Notes: a model not told the origin generated them from the letters alone. Positions 44,674 to 55,297 are shown, counted from the stretch's first letter. The stretch is DNA of 64,000 nucleotides from an uncultured Roseobacter sp. (GCF_947488185.1 NZ_CANKYM010000005.1:1-64000); one strand, 5' to 3'. A program made the numbers and translations.

Positions 44674-45816
44674 ATGCGGAGTTCAAGGCGGTCCTTGGTC
44701 GATCCCTTCATTGTGATGGATGTGATGGAGGCGGCGCGCCGTCTGGAGGATGCCGGTCGTCACATCATTCACATGGAGGTCGGTCAGCCCGGCACCGGTG
44801 CGCCCACGGTTGCGGCAGAAGCGTTGAGCCGGGCGATGGCGGCGGGCCCGCTTGGCTATACCGTCGCCCTAGGGCTGCCCGCGTTGCGCGCGCGCATTGC
44901 CCGTATGTATGGCGATTGGTACGACGTCGATCTTGATCCGAACCGGGTGGTGATCACGCCCGGCTCCTCTGGTGGATTTCTGCTGAGTTTCACGGCGCTT
45001 TTCGACACCGGAGACCGGGTGGGGATCGGCGCCCCGGGGTATCCCAGCTACCGGCAGATCCTGCGGGCGCTGGATTTGACGCCGGTCGACCTGCCCACGG
45101 CGCTGGGAAACCGCTATCAGCCGGTACCTCAGGATTTCGCAGGCATGGATCTGGCCGGGCTGATGGTGGCATCACCGGCGAACCCTACCGGGACGATGCT
45201 TGATAAGCCCGCCATGCGCGCCCTGATTGAGGCGGCGCAAGCGCAGGAGGCCTCGTTCATCTCGGATGAGATTTATCACGGCATCGAATACGACGCCAAG
45301 GCCGTTACCGCTCTGCAGATCACCGACGATGCCTATGTGATCAATTCGTTTTCCAAGTATTTTTCGATGACCGGCTGGCGCGTAGGCTGGATGGTTGTTC
45401 CCGATGATCACGTGCGCATCGTCGAGCGCATTGCCCAGAACATGTTCATCTGCGCCCCGCATGCCAGCCAGATCGCAGCCCTTGCCGCAATGGACGCCGA
45501 GGATGAGTTGCAAGCGAACATGGCCGTCTACCGTGCAAACCGCGATTTGATGCTGTCGGGGTTGCCGGAGGCCGGGTTCACCAAGATCGCCCCACCGGAT
45601 GGCGCGTTTTACGTCTATGCCGACGTGTCTGACCTCACGCAGGACAGCCGTGCCTTTGCCGCCGAAATCCTGGAGCAAGCGGGGGTGTCGGTCACGCCGG
45701 GTCTCGATTTCGACCCCGAACGGGGGCATACGACGTTGCGGTTTTCCTACGCCCGCAGCACAGCCGACATCGTCGAGGGTCTGGGCAGGCTCAAGGATTT
45801 CATGCAGCGCCGCTGA
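44674..45816 (+). CDS. Class I/II PLP-dependent aminotransferase
   Basis: 380 residues, aspartate-aminotransferase fold. The PLP lysine is in NSFSKYFSMTGWRVGW; the substrate-carboxylate arginine is in LRFSYARS; ASPANPTGT and SDEIYHG bind the cofactor ring. The amino donor cannot be told from sequence. ATG preceded by TGGAGTG. Divergent from the M48 gene; followed by the amidase 65 bp later. Confidence 0.9.
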   Translation: MRSSRRSLVDPFIVMDVMEAARRLEDAGRHIIHMEVGQPGTGAPTVAAEALSRAMAAGPLGYTVALGLPALRARIARMYGDWYDVDLDPNRVVITPGSSGGFLLSFTALFDTGDRVGIGAPGYPSYRQILRALDLTPVDLPTALGNRYQPVPQDFAGMDLAGLMVASPANPTGTMLDKPAMRALIEAAQAQEASFISDEIYHGIEYDAKAVTALQITDDAYVINSFSKYFSMTGWRVGWMVVPDDHVRIVERIAQNMFICAPHASQIAALAAMDAEDELQANMAVYRANRDLMLSGLPEAGFTKIAPPDGAFYVYADVSDLTQDSRAFAAEILEQAGVSVTPGLDFDPERGHTTLRFSYARSTADIVEGLGRLKDFMQRR

Positions 45817-45881
45817 TCGGGGATTCCCCCAGTGCCGCAGCTTTGCTAGGGTGGGCACAACAACAACCGGCAGAGCAGTAG

Positions 45882-47099
45882 ATGATCCGGCAGATATCCC
45901 TTTGGGCGGTCCTCGCGACGCTGTGCGTCGGTTCGGCCCCGGCGCAAGAGCTCAGTGCCATCGCGCGCGTCGATCCGGACAAGAGCCGGATCGAGACGGG
46001 GTGGTTTGGCCGATCCGAAATCACATTGCACCTCAGCCAAGGGGTGCCCTTCCGGGTGTTCACCCTGGATGGGCCGCCTCGGCTGGTGATCGACTTTCGC
46101 GAAGTGGATTGGTCCGGCGTGCGCGCCACTGATCTGCTGCCCACGGACAGTGCTCTCACGGATGTACGGTTCGGCAACTTTCAACCCGGATGGTCGCGGC
46201 TTGTCGCGGGCATGACTGAGCCAATGGTGCCCGATGAGATCGGCATGACTGTCGATCAAAGCTCCGGTCAGGCGGTACTGCGGGTCGATCTGACACCGGC
46301 GTCGGACACTGAATTTGCGGCCCAGTCAGGGGCCCCGAAAAACGCCCTCTGGCCGGAACCCGCTGCCCAACCCGTGGTGGCACCTCTGATCGATGACCGC
46401 TTTGTGGTGGCAATTGATCCCGGACATGGCGGGGTCGATCCCGGCGCGGAACGGGAAGATATCAACGAAAAAGAGCTGATGCTGCAGATTGCGCAGGAGC
46501 TGCGCGAGGCCTTGTTGCGCGCAGGTGACGTCGATGTGGTTCTGACGCGGGAAGAGGATGTCTTTGTCTCGCTGGAGGGGCGCGTGGCGATTGCGCATCG
46601 CGCCGGGGCGGATGTGTTTTTGTCCCTGCACGCGGATGCGCTGAGCCAGGGCGGCGCGCAGGGGGCAACGGTCTATGTCCTGTCGGACGAGGCCAGCGAC
46701 ACCGCCACCGCGCATCTGGCCGCCCGTCACAACCGCGCCGATATTATTGCGGGCACCGATCTGACGGGGTCCGACGATCAGGTGGCCAGCGTGCTGCTGG
46801 ATCTTGCCCGGCAGGAGACCGAACCCCGCTCCAATGCGCTGGCGCAGGCGCTGGTGAACGGCATGACCGAGGCCGGGGGGCCGATGAACCGCCGACCCCT
46901 GCGCAGAGCCGGGTTTTCGGTGCTGAAATCCGCCGACATCCCATCGGTTCTGGTCGAGGTCGGTTTTCTGTCCAGCAAGCGTGATCTGGACAACCTGCGT
47001 GACCCGGTTTGGCGCGCGGGGATCGTGGGTGGTATGGTGCAATCGATCCTGACGTGGCGTGACGCGGATGCGGCGAAACGCCCTTTGGTCCGGCAATAG
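45882..47099 (+). CDS. N-acetylmuramoyl-L-alanine amidase (AmiC-type)
   Basis: Periplasmic cell-wall amidase that splits daughter cells. 405 residues: signal peptide (1-22), AMIN domain (about 25-130), and a zinc Amidase_3 domain from about 165 (DPGHGGVDPGA, LSLHADA, VEVGFLS with the ligand/catalytic glutamate). The order of AMIN then catalytic domain matches AmiC. Lies before mrcA; both act on peptidoglycan. Confidence 0.9.
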   Translation: MIRQISLWAVLATLCVGSAPAQELSAIARVDPDKSRIETGWFGRSEITLHLSQGVPFRVFTLDGPPRLVIDFREVDWSGVRATDLLPTDSALTDVRFGNFQPGWSRLVAGMTEPMVPDEIGMTVDQSSGQAVLRVDLTPASDTEFAAQSGAPKNALWPEPAAQPVVAPLIDDRFVVAIDPGHGGVDPGAEREDINEKELMLQIAQELREALLRAGDVDVVLTREEDVFVSLEGRVAIAHRAGADVFLSLHADALSQGGAQGATVYVLSDEASDTATAHLAARHNRADIIAGTDLTGSDDQVASVLLDLARQETEPRSNALAQALVNGMTEAGGPMNRRPLRRAGFSVLKSADIPSVLVEVGFLSSKRDLDNLRDPVWRAGIVGGMVQSILTWRDADAAKRPLVRQ

Positions 47100-47210
47100 G
47101 GCGCAAAGCCGGAAAACCGGCGTAATCCGGCTGCTCTGCCACCGGATCGTGTTTTGACCTGCCTTGCCGCAATGCCTATATGTAAACCCAGTCCAGCGTA
47201 GAAAGGCATT

Positions 47211-49772
47211 TTGCCAGTGTTCCGTTTCATCCTGTCCTTTTTCGGGGGCATCTTCACCACGATCACCATGGCCATCGGCATGGTTGCGCTGACCGTTGGC
47301 GCGATCTTCTGGATGTACGGGCGGGACCTGCCCAGCCACGAGTCGCTGGCGCAGTATTCGCCACCCACCATCAGCCGGATTTATTCCGGGCAGGGCCAGA
47401 TCATCGACGAATTTGCCAAGGAGCGCAGACTTTTCGCCCCGGCGGAGACGATCCCGGATCTGGTCAAACAGGCGTTCATCTCGGCGGAAGACAAGAATTT
47501 CTACACCCACGACGGCTATGATTTGCGTGGCATCGGGGCTGCGGCTGTCGATGCGATCCGGTCGCGCGGGCAGGACGTGCGCGGCGCCTCCACCATCACG
47601 CAGCAGGTCATGAAGAACTTCCTTCTCTCCGGCGACCGCCGGGCAGAGCGCAAGATCAAGGAAATCATCCTCGCCGCCCGGCTCGAGGAAACACTGAGCA
47701 AGGAGCAGATCCTCGAGCTCTACATGAATGAGATTTTCCTCGGCCAGAACTCTTATGGCGTCGCAGCGGCGAGCCAGACCTATTTCAACAAACCGCTCAG
47801 CGATCTGGCCCCGCACGAGGCGGCTTTCCTGGCGTCCTTGCCGAAGGCGCCCAGTGACTATCACCCGGTGCGCCAGAAAGAACGCCTGCTGGCGCGGCGC
47901 AATTTCGTGCTGAAGGAAATGATGGAGAACGGCTATATCTCTCAGGAGGTGCTGCTGTCAGAGCTGAACGAACCCCTGCGGTCGGTGCAGAACGGCGATT
48001 TCGAAAGCTTCAAGGCGGAACTGCCGCCGCGCGACTATTTTACCGATGAAATCCGGCGTCAGTTGACCGAGGATTTTGGTGAAGGTGAGTTTTTCACCGG
48101 CGGTCTGACCGTGCGCGCAACGATTGATCAGGAGTTGCAGCCGCTTGCCGCGACCTCGTTGCGCCGCGCGCTCGAGGATTATGACCGCAAGCAGGGCGTC
48201 TGGCGCGAGGCCAAGATCAAGATCGACCCCGCACAATTGGAGGACGAGGAAAGCTGGCGCGCGGCGCTGTCGGAAACCAAGATGGCGCGCGATATCGAGC
48301 TGGACGGCCCCTGGTACCCGGCTGTTGTCCTTTCCGTCGGCAGCAACGATGCGCGGATCGGCATCGAAGGTGTTGAAGAGGACGAAGACGGGCATTTCAT
48401 CACCGCCCGGGATGCGACCTGGGCCCGCAAACGGACCGAAGGCGGTCAATTGAACAGTAAGGCGAAGGTCGCAGGCGACCTGCTGGAGGTTGGTGACGTG
48501 GTGCATGTACGCGCCATGACCTCGGATGAGGACGGCACCTTTGTGCGCTGGACCTTGCGGCAGGTCCCGGAGGTGCAGGGCGGTTTCGTGGCGATGGACG
48601 TGAACACCGGCCGTGTGATTTCGATGCAGGGTGGGTTCTCTTACCAGTCCAGCGTGTTCAATCGCGCCACCCAGGCCAAGCGGCAGCCGGGCTCCAGCTT
48701 TAAACCATTTGTCTATGCCGCAGCACTCGACAGTGGCTATTCCCCGGCCACCATCGTCGTGGATGCGCCCATCGAGATCAATACACCGCAGGGTCTCTGG
48801 CGGCCCCGCAATTCCTCGCGCGAATTCTATGGCCCGACCCCGCTGCGCACCGGAATTGAACGATCCCGTAACCTGATGACCATCCGGCTGGCACAAGAGA
48901 TCGGCATGGATGTGGTGGCCGACTACGCCGAACGGTTTGGCGTCTATGACAACATGGGTACCTTCCTTGCAAACTCACTGGGCTCCGAGGAAACCACGCT
49001 TTATCAGATGGTTGCAGCCTATGCGATGTTCGCCAATGGCGGCGAACGGGTTCAACCTACACTGGTGGACCGGGTGCAGGACCGCTATGGCAAGACGATT
49101 TATCGCCACGACGAGCGGCTGTGTTACGATTGCGCGCAGCCCAGCCTTGAGCCCGGACTGCCGCCCAAGGTCATCTCCAACCGCGAACAGGTGATGGACC
49201 CGATCACCGCCTACCAGCTGACCTCGATGATGCGCGGTGTTGTGGATCGCGGCACAGCAGCGGCCCATGTGAAACTGCCCGTGCCGACGGCGGGAAAGAC
49301 GGGCACGACAAATGACGCCAAGGATGTCTGGTTTGTCGGGTTCACCAGCAATATCGTGGCGGGCTGCTACATCGGGTATGACCAACCCCGCAGTCTGGGG
49401 CGCAGCGCCTATGGCGGCACCATGTGCGGGCCGGTGTTCCAGGAGTTCATGGAGGAGGCGACCAAGAAATACGGCGGCGGACCCTTCGAGGTGCCGCCTG
49501 GTGGTCGGTTCATCAAGATCGACCGCTTCACCGGCGCGCGCCTGGATGACAGCGCCACCGGGGCTTCGGTGGTGGCAGAATACTTCCGCGAGGGGGAGCA
49601 ACCGATCTTCGGCATCACCTATGATGGTGGATTTGCGATGGGGCAGAACCTGCCGCTGTTCAAGGAGGTGGGTACGCGCCAGACCCAGCAGGTAACCACA
49701 TCGACGGGTGACACCGCGACAGTTGGCCCTAAAGCGGATTTCGGGACATTGAGTTCGGGCGGTCTTTATTAG
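47211..49772 (+). CDS. mrcA: Penicillin-binding protein 1A (bifunctional)
   Basis: Builds and crosslinks peptidoglycan. 853 residues: one TM (about 5-30), GT51 glycosyltransferase (about 55-235; [20 protein letters not shown]), OB-like insert, and a transpeptidase with S-x2-K in GSSFKPF (about 495), SRN in ERSRNLM and KTGTT (about 695). Start TTG at 47211 with AAAGG close upstream; GTG 47217 is an alternative. The non-ATG start and the spacing are unsettled, the identity is not. Confidence 0.95.
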   Translation: MPVFRFILSFFGGIFTTITMAIGMVALTVGAIFWMYGRDLPSHESLAQYSPPTISRIYSGQGQIIDEFAKERRLFAPAETIPDLVKQAFISAEDKNFYTHDGYDLRGIGAAAVDAIRSRGQDVRGASTITQQVMKNFLLSGDRRAERKIKEIILAARLEETLSKEQILELYMNEIFLGQNSYGVAAASQTYFNKPLSDLAPHEAAFLASLPKAPSDYHPVRQKERLLARRNFVLKEMMENGYISQEVLLSELNEPLRSVQNGDFESFKAELPPRDYFTDEIRRQLTEDFGEGEFFTGGLTVRATIDQELQPLAATSLRRALEDYDRKQGVWREAKIKIDPAQLEDEESWRAALSETKMARDIELDGPWYPAVVLSVGSNDARIGIEGVEEDEDGHFITARDATWARKRTEGGQLNSKAKVAGDLLEVGDVVHVRAMTSDEDGTFVRWTLRQVPEVQGGFVAMDVNTGRVISMQGGFSYQSSVFNRATQAKRQPGSSFKPFVYAAALDSGYSPATIVVDAPIEINTPQGLWRPRNSSREFYGPTPLRTGIERSRNLMTIRLAQEIGMDVVADYAERFGVYDNMGTFLANSLGSEETTLYQMVAAYAMFANGGERVQPTLVDRVQDRYGKTIYRHDERLCYDCAQPSLEPGLPPKVISNREQVMDPITAYQLTSMMRGVVDRGTAAAHVKLPVPTAGKTGTTNDAKDVWFVGFTSNIVAGCYIGYDQPRSLGRSAYGGTMCGPVFQEFMEEATKKYGGGPFEVPPGGRFIKIDRFTGARLDDSATGASVVAEYFREGEQPIFGITYDGGFAMGQNLPLFKEVGTRQTQQVTTSTGDTATVGPKADFGTLSSGGLY

Positions 49773-49854
49773 CGATGGAGAGGCGTGGCTCCCTTGCCGC
49801 TGGCAGGGCGCTGGTTTATCACCGCTTTCAGACTTAACGCCAAGGGCTTTGACC

Positions 49855-50979
49855 ATGCGTGCTGACGCACAAAATACCGTCGAAAAGATCGAAAAATCGC
49901 TGGACCTGCTGGCGCAACGGCTGGACGTCGAAACCGCGCCGTTTCGGCTTGAGGAATTCAACGCGCGTGTCGAGGACCCGAACCTCTGGGATGATCCGGA
50001 CGCGGCGCAAAAGCTGATGCGGGATCGGCAGATGCTCGTCGATGCACTTGGGACCTATGAGAGCATCAAGCAGGACCTGACCGACAACGTCGAGCTGATC
50101 GAGCTTGGCGAAATGGAAGAAGACGAAGAGGTCGTCAGCGAGGCCGAGGCCGCGCTGAAATCGCTCGAAGAAAAAGCGGCACAAAAAGAGCTTGAGGCGC
50201 TGCTGGACGGAGAAGCGGATGGCAATGACACCTTCCTGGAGGTAAATGCCGGGGCAGGGGGCACCGAAAGCTGTGACTGGGCGTCCATGCTGGCGCGTAT
50301 GTACGTCCGTTGGGCGGAAAAGAAGGGCTACAAGGTCGAACTGCAGGCGGAAAGCGCCGGGGAAGAGGCGGGGATCAAATCCGCCACCTACAAGATCAGC
50401 GGTGTGAACGCCTATGGCTGGTTGAAATCCGAAAGCGGTGTGCACCGTTTGGTGCGGATTTCTCCGTTTGATTCCGCTGCCAAGCGGCATACGTCCTTTA
50501 CCTCCGTCTGGGTTTACCCGGTTGTTGATGACAACATCGATATCGAGGTGAACCCTGCGGATATCCGCATCGACACCTACCGCTCCTCCGGGGCAGGTGG
50601 TCAGCACGTGAACACGACTGATTCCGCCGTGCGGATCACCCACCACCCGACCGGCATCGTCGTGACAAGTTCCGAGAAATCACAGCACCAGAACCGGGAT
50701 ATCGCGATGAAGGCGTTGAAATCACGGCTCTACCAACTGGAGCTGGACCGGCGCAACGCGGCCATCAACGAGGCGCATGAGAACAAGGGTGATGCGGGTT
50801 GGGGCAACCAGATCCGCTCTTACGTGCTGCAGCCCTACCAGATGGTCAAGGATCTGCGCACGAACTTTGAAACCTCCGACACCAAGGGTGTGCTGGACGG
50901 TGATCTCGATGGTCTGATGGCGGCCACGCTGGCGTTGGACGTCTCCGGCAAGACCCGCGCCGAGGCGCAGGGCAGCTAA
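49855..50979 (+). CDS. prfB: Peptide chain release factor 2
   Basis: Ends translation at UAA and UGA. 374 residues with the SPF recognition tripeptide in VRISPFDSA (about 203) and the catalytic GGQ in [10 protein letters not shown] (about 245). The ATG at 49855 has AAGGG 8 nt upstream and agrees with the family N-terminus. There is no programmed frameshift; the frame is continuous. Short gap after mrcA. Confidence 0.95.
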   Translation: MRADAQNTVEKIEKSLDLLAQRLDVETAPFRLEEFNARVEDPNLWDDPDAAQKLMRDRQMLVDALGTYESIKQDLTDNVELIELGEMEEDEEVVSEAEAALKSLEEKAAQKELEALLDGEADGNDTFLEVNAGAGGTESCDWASMLARMYVRWAEKKGYKVELQAESAGEEAGIKSATYKISGVNAYGWLKSESGVHRLVRISPFDSAAKRHTSFTSVWVYPVVDDNIDIEVNPADIRIDTYRSSGAGGQHVNTTDSAVRITHHPTGIVVTSSEKSQHQNRDIAMKALKSRLYQLELDRRNAAINEAHENKGDAGWGNQIRSYVLQPYQMVKDLRTNFETSDTKGVLDGDLDGLMAATLALDVSGKTRAEAQGS

Positions 50980-51078
50980 CTCCAAGTGGATGCTATTTGG
51001 CGTCAATTTGGGTGATCTGGCTCTGGTCAGAACATCCATCTGTCATGTTATACTTCTTCCGACAGGGGAGGAATCGTC

Positions 51079-51864
51079 ATGGCCGCATCAGCAACCGCCG
51101 ACATGGGAATGGGCGCACCAAGCCTGCGTCAGCCCCGTTTTGAAGATCTCAAGGAAGCGCTCCGTCGCGGCGCGCAGGACTTTCGCCGCCATCCGTTCTA
51201 CGGGCTGACCTTCGCCAGTTTTTACATCCTCGCCGGCTGGGCGATGATTGGCGTCACAGCCGTCACCGGCCATAGTTTCTGGCTTGTGCTGGCGGCGATC
51301 GGGTTTCCTCTGCTGGGGCCATTTGCCGCCGTCGGGCTTTACGAGGTGTCTCGGCGCGTGGAACGCGGCACGCCGGTGCCACCCGGCGCTGTGTTCGGGG
51401 TGATCTGGCAACAGCGCCTGCGCCAGTTGCCGTCGCTTTGCACCATGATGGTAGTGATTTTCCTCTTTTGGTTTTTCCTTGGCCACATGATCTTTGCGCT
51501 CTTCCTTGGCCTGACAACGATGACAAATATATCAACCTCTTACGAAGTATTTCTCACCTTAAACGGGCTGACCATGCTGGCTTTTGGCACGCTGATCGGC
51601 GGCCTCTTTGCGCTGCTGATCTACAGCATCACGGTCATCGGTCTGCCCCTTTTGCTGGACCGGGAGATTGATTTCATCACCGCGATGATCACCAGCATTG
51701 GCGTGGTCCGGCAGGCCCCGGCGGTGATGTTGGCTTGGGCAGCGCTGATTGCCGGGCTCAGCTTTGCGGCCATGCTACCCGGGTTCCTCGGTCTATGGAT
51801 TGTCCTGCCGTGGTTGGGCCACGCCTCCTGGCATCTTTACCGGCTGCTATCAGAGACCGCCTGA
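51079..51864 (+). CDS. DUF2189 integral membrane protein
   Basis: 261 residues with six or so hydrophobic segments (about 45-65, 68-85, 115-140, 160-185, 195-210, 225-250). The family is common in proteobacteria and without a known role. GGGGAGGAAT precedes the ATG. Its end overlaps the small minus-strand gene by 15 bp. Confidence 0.85.
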   Translation: MAASATADMGMGAPSLRQPRFEDLKEALRRGAQDFRRHPFYGLTFASFYILAGWAMIGVTAVTGHSFWLVLAAIGFPLLGPFAAVGLYEVSRRVERGTPVPPGAVFGVIWQQRLRQLPSLCTMMVVIFLFWFFLGHMIFALFLGLTTMTNISTSYEVFLTLNGLTMLAFGTLIGGLFALLIYSITVIGLPLLLDREIDFITAMITSIGVVRQAPAVMLAWAALIAGLSFAAMLPGFLGLWIVLPWLGHASWHLYRLLSETA

Positions 51865-52080
51865 AGAGGGCGTTTCCCGCTCCATCTCAATCAGCCGACG
51901 CCGTAGCGCCCCGGACTGCGGGGCACCAAGTTCCAGCGCATAGATATAGGCGTGGGTAAGGTAAAAGGCCGCCGCGTCTTCATCTTCGCTCTGATCTGCG
52001 GCTTCTGTGTAAAGCGTCACGAGGGCTGCACGGTCGTCATCGGCATTTGCCAGTAAAAGACGCGCCTCAAGTTCGTTCAT
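51850..52080 (-). CDS. Small 76-residue protein coupled to the Rieske oxygenase
   Basis: 76 residues, acidic and alanine-rich, with the look of a TPR-like helix pair ([28 protein letters not shown]). The ATG overlaps the stop of the Rieske gene (ATGA), so it is made with it. Unknown function; could help assembly or stability of the oxygenase (guess). Converges with the DUF2189 gene. Confidence 0.7.
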   Translation of the reverse strand: MNELEARLLLANADDDRAALVTLYTEAADQSEDEDAAAFYLTHAYIYALELGAPQSGALRRRLIEMERETPSSGGL

Positions 52081-53237
52081 TCCGCCGCCTGAGCTGCCAT
52101 CCGCCGCTGTTGCACCCGCCCGGCAACCCAAGCGTGGAAAAGATGTGTCGGCCCGTCCATCGCGGGCGAAAACCGCCCGCCATCAAAAGAGACCGCATGA
52201 CGCCCGCGCTGCATGCCCTCGACGACAAAGATATCCTCGACAAAGACGTCTTTCCACTGCTTGGCATTGCGGGCGCGGAGCGCGTCATCCGTCGTGGGCG
52301 TGGCATAAAACAGGTGCACGTGCTCACGGGTTTTTTCGGGACCCTGCGGTTCAAGGATGATTGCAAAAGTGTGGTCCCGGTGCACGCCCAGCAGGACGTT
52401 GGGAAAGGCGGTGATGTACTCCGCTGCGGTGTCCCATTTATCGCTCAAGTCCTCGAAGTCTGGGAAAACCTGCTCGTTATTGCCTTTAATCTGGCGGTAA
52501 ACCAATGTACCCTGGCCAGAGAAAAACCCTTCTTCTTCAATGTGATAATGATCTTCCAGCCGGGAATAGCTGTTCAGGCCTGGGTGGACCCAGGGCAGGT
52601 GGTAGCTTTCGCAGTAGTTTTCTACTGCCAGCTTCCAGTTGCAATTGACCTCGAGCGCAAAGGCGCTGTCCGCACCGCCGTGATAGAGAGGCCGGTCGAA
52701 CTCCGCCCAGCGGTCGAGTAACGCTGCATTTGCGGTCTCGAAATCGGGCGCCGTGCCGGAGATATTGATCCAGACCACGCCCATCCAGATATGACTGCGC
52801 ACTTCGACCAGCCCCAGAAGGTCGCGGTCGATCCCCTCGTGTCTGTTCTGGCCCGGCCCGCCCACATGGGGCGTGCTGACCAGCTTGCCGTTCGTGGAGT
52901 AACACCAGCTGTGATAAGGGCAGCGAATGGCGCCTTCGATCTTGCGCGGTTCCGCCACGAGGATCATGCCGCGATGGCGGCAGATGTTTTGAAAGACGCG
53001 AACATTGTTCTGGCGGTCCCGCACCAGCAAAAGAGGCATGCCCAGAAAACTGAAAGGGACGGCGTCACCGATCTCCGGCACATCTGCGGCCACGGCCAGA
53101 CCCGCCCAGCCGTCATAGAGCAAGGCGTGTTTTTCTTCTTCGAAGACGGTGGCATCGGTGTAATGCGCGTTTGGCAGGCCGTTTGCCTCGGCAATCGGGC
53201 GACGCACGTTCGACAGGTCGGTGGGCAGGCGATCCAT
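52077..53237 (-). CDS. Rieske non-heme iron oxygenase, CntA/GbcA-like alpha subunit
   Basis: 386 residues. Rieske cluster ligands C86-x-H88 and C106-x2-H109; mononuclear iron ligands H213 and H218. The residue that bridges the two centres in most enzymes of this class is Asp; here it is Glu210 (E-x2-H-x4-H), as reported for carnitine monooxygenase CntA. Quaternary amines (carnitine, betaines) are therefore likely substrates, but no reductase is adjacent. ATG 53237 with AAGGAG. Divergent from nothing; the XRE gene lies upstream on the same strand. Confidence 0.85.
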   Translation of the reverse strand: MDRLPTDLSNVRRPIAEANGLPNAHYTDATVFEEEKHALLYDGWAGLAVAADVPEIGDAVPFSFLGMPLLLVRDRQNNVRVFQNICRHRGMILVAEPRKIEGAIRCPYHSWCYSTNGKLVSTPHVGGPGQNRHEGIDRDLLGLVEVRSHIWMGVVWINISGTAPDFETANAALLDRWAEFDRPLYHGGADSAFALEVNCNWKLAVENYCESYHLPWVHPGLNSYSRLEDHYHIEEEGFFSGQGTLVYRQIKGNNEQVFPDFEDLSDKWDTAAEYITAFPNVLLGVHRDHTFAIILEPQGPEKTREHVHLFYATPTTDDALRARNAKQWKDVFVEDIFVVEGMQRGRHAVSFDGGRFSPAMDGPTHLFHAWVAGRVQQRRMAAQAAE

Positions 53238-53349
53238 GGCAACTCTCCTTGCGGTCGTGGCCAAAAGCATACGCCAACAGCCATCTGTCGCCGCGCTCAA
53301 AGCGACCCGAGTTTCCCGCAGGCGACATGGCCTAGAGGCACCGGGATAC

Positions 53350-54147
53350 CTATCTGAATGGATCTTCGGGCTGAAGCAGCCGTTGGTGGAAGGGGATCAA
53401 TTCGTCCAACCTGCAAAAGCCGGCGTCGCGCGCACAGGAGAGAATCCTTTCAGTATTTTCTCCCAAGTATTCATAGACTAAGCGGGTCATCCTCATGCTG
53501 GAGGAGCTCTCCCGCACAGTACGCGCAACGTAGCCGACCCAGAAATTGTTCTGGAACGACGTGACACGGCTCAGGTAGTTGAACGAAGCGGTCATGGCGT
53601 TGCGCCGTGCAACGGTGGCGGCGAACCCGTCTTCGATCTGCATCACAAAACCTCGATATTCGCGCGCCCGGGCGTCTGCCGGAATGCCCTGCATGGCCAT
53701 GGCGATCTTGGGCTCATAACCGCGGATGAAGGTGTTGCTGCCTTCACGCTTGATCAGCACCAGCCCCCTAACATATTGATCTCCCTGTACGAAACTGCGC
53801 CGGGCGAATTGATAGAACCCACTGGGCAGGCTCTCCTCGGAGACCGGCTGAATGCTCGGTCCCATGAAGTCGCGCAGATATTCGCTCGAGATCAGCCCGG
53901 CGGCCGGATTGATTTTATCGACGGGTTCGAGAAGGACCCGCGCATCGACCGAGAAAAACGCACAAATCCGGGCCAGAACGTCCGGCCGTGGGAAGCTCTC
54001 TCCACTGAGATACCGGTTGAACTGTGTCCGGTTGATCCCAAGGTCGCGCGCCAGAGCGGAGATCGACGGGTAGTCAGAGGCAAGCGTGCGCAGGTTGGAC
54101 CCAAACATGCTGCGCAGCTGCGCTGGTGTTCTGGCGGTCAAAGACAT
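53350..54147 (-). CDS. XRE-family helix-turn-helix regulator with C-terminal sensor region
   Basis: 265 residues. HTH at about 28-65 (SISALARDLGINRTQFNRYLSG) and a long C-terminal part of about 190 residues with no motif I know (contains FARRSFVQGDQYVRGLV, ARTVRESSSSMRM). Probably senses a small molecule and represses or activates neighbours. It lies upstream of the Rieske gene on the same strand, and faces a divergent small gene at 54384, with an inverted repeat in the gap. Confidence 0.8.
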   Translation of the reverse strand: MSLTARTPAQLRSMFGSNLRTLASDYPSISALARDLGINRTQFNRYLSGESFPRPDVLARICAFFSVDARVLLEPVDKINPAAGLISSEYLRDFMGPSIQPVSEESLPSGFYQFARRSFVQGDQYVRGLVLIKREGSNTFIRGYEPKIAMAMQGIPADARAREYRGFVMQIEDGFAATVARRNAMTASFNYLSRVTSFQNNFWVGYVARTVRESSSSMRMTRLVYEYLGENTERILSCARDAGFCRLDELIPFHQRLLQPEDPFR

Positions 54148-54263
54148 CTTCGTCCCTCAGCCTCGTCGCTGCTACGCAACCTAGTCCTCCAGACCGGCCG
54201 CGCCATTCATTTACAGGTTGAAATGCCGTTCTGACGCTAATTCGCGTCATTTGCAGATCGTAA

Positions 54264-54293
54264 TTGTGTCAACCTTAGAGCAGGGCGACACAA
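54264..54293. promoter_or_regulatory. Inverted repeat between the XRE gene and 54384 gene
   Basis: Perfect 7-bp arms TTGTGTC (54264-54270) and GACACAA (54287-54293) separated by 16 bp in the divergent intergenic region. Two GGTACC copies (54328-54333, 54345-54350) follow, 17 bp apart. Candidate operator of the XRE protein. Confidence 0.4.
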
Positions 54294-54383
54294 ATTCCAA
54301 GCGTACGGTGCTGATTTTATCATGTGCGGTACCGTTAACTTCTTGGTACCAATATAGGGCAGGCAGAAGGATTGGATTGGGAT

Positions 54384-54728
54384 ATGATTGGCGTTGTTCT
54401 CTGGAGCGACGCATCGGACCGCAAAGCGGTTATTTGGTGCGAAGATCAAGGCGATTTGGCATTTTTGAACTCGACTGACGACTTGTTTCAGTCCGACGGG
54501 TTTTTTGACGCCGGTGATGTGGTTCAATTCGACATGGAAGTGCAGGCGTCGATGCGCCGGGCACATAATCCGCGTCTGGTTCTGGAACAGGCTGGTGCCG
54601 GTTTGCCCGACGCTTTGCGTCAAAGCGCGTCACGTGACGTGCAACCTCGGGCAACAGCCAAGATTATCCCGTTTGAGCCGCGCGACGCAGACGTGCAGCT
54701 GCACTACCCGCAAGCGTCAGAAGCCTAA
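54384..54728 (+). CDS. Small conserved-looking protein of unknown function
   Basis: 114 residues. The first 55 have a beta-rich look (MIGVVLWSDASDRKAVIWC, then VVQFDMEVQ) that recalls cold-shock-like small barrels, though no RNA-binding motif is seen; the C-terminal half is polar. Start at ATG 54384, because the in-frame TTG at 54372 is too near its GGA. Convergent with ilvN. Function unknown. Confidence 0.6.
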   Translation: MIGVVLWSDASDRKAVIWCEDQGDLAFLNSTDDLFQSDGFFDAGDVVQFDMEVQASMRRAHNPRLVLEQAGAGLPDALRQSASRDVQPRATAKIIPFEPRDADVQLHYPQASEA

Positions 54729-54736
54729 TTTTCCTG

Positions 54737-55297
54737 TTACTCGCCGCGTGACAGCGCTGCAACGCCGGTCCGCGCTACGTCCGTCAATCCAAGCGGCCGC
54801 ATCAAATCTGCGAAGGCATCGATCTTGTCCGGCGCGCCGGTGATCTCGAAAACAAAGCTTTCGAGCGTGCTGTCTACAACGCTGGCGCGAAAGATATCTG
54901 CCAACCTTAGCGCTTCGACCCGTTTGTCACCGGTGCCGGTGACCTTGAACATCGCCAGCTCCCGCTCGACGCTTGCACCTTCGACCGTCAGGTCGTGCAC
55001 ATCATGCACCGAAACGATCCGCCCCAACTGCGCCTTGATCTGCTCGATCACCTGCGGCGTGCCGGAGGTCACGATGGTGATGCGGCTGAGGTGCCCGGTG
55101 TGATCTACTTCCGCGACAGTGAGGCTGTCGATGTTGTAGCCGCGCCCGGAGAAAAGACCGATGACTCGCGCCAGAACGCCCGGTTCGTTTTCGACCAGCA
55201 CCGCAAGGGTGTGCCGTTCGACCATATCCGAGAACGTGGGCCGTAGGTTGTATGCGGAATGGCTGGTAGCGCCTTTTTTGATTTTAAGTGCGGACAT
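54737..55297 (-). CDS. ilvN: Acetolactate synthase small (regulatory) subunit
   Basis: Regulatory subunit that gives valine feedback control to IlvB. 186 residues: N-terminal ACT domain (about 28-100, VENEPGVLARVIGLFSGRGYNIDSL) and C-terminal ALS_ss_C domain. Naming ilvN or ilvH is a matter of convention. The ATG at 55297 has AAGG 10 nt upstream. Follows ilvB by 69 bp and is covered by the same attenuator. Confidence 0.92.
   Translation of the reverse strand: MSALKIKKGATSHSAYNLRPTFSDMVERHTLAVLVENEPGVLARVIGLFSGRGYNIDSLTVAEVDHTGHLSRITIVTSGTPQVIEQIKAQLGRIVSVHDVHDLTVEGASVERELAMFKVTGTGDKRVEALRLADIFRASVVDSTLESFVFEITGAPDKIDAFADLMRPLGLTDVARTGVAALSRGE

Noticed and set aside
46326..47864. 512-codon minus-strand open frame across the amidase and mrcA start
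   Set aside because: Shadow across two well-supported plus-strand genes and their intergenic region.
49845..49857. CTTTGAC after AAGGG near the prfB start, like the E. coli prfB frameshift site
   Set aside because: It lies before the ATG, and the RF2 frame is continuous from there through the SPF and GGQ motifs, so no frameshift is needed.
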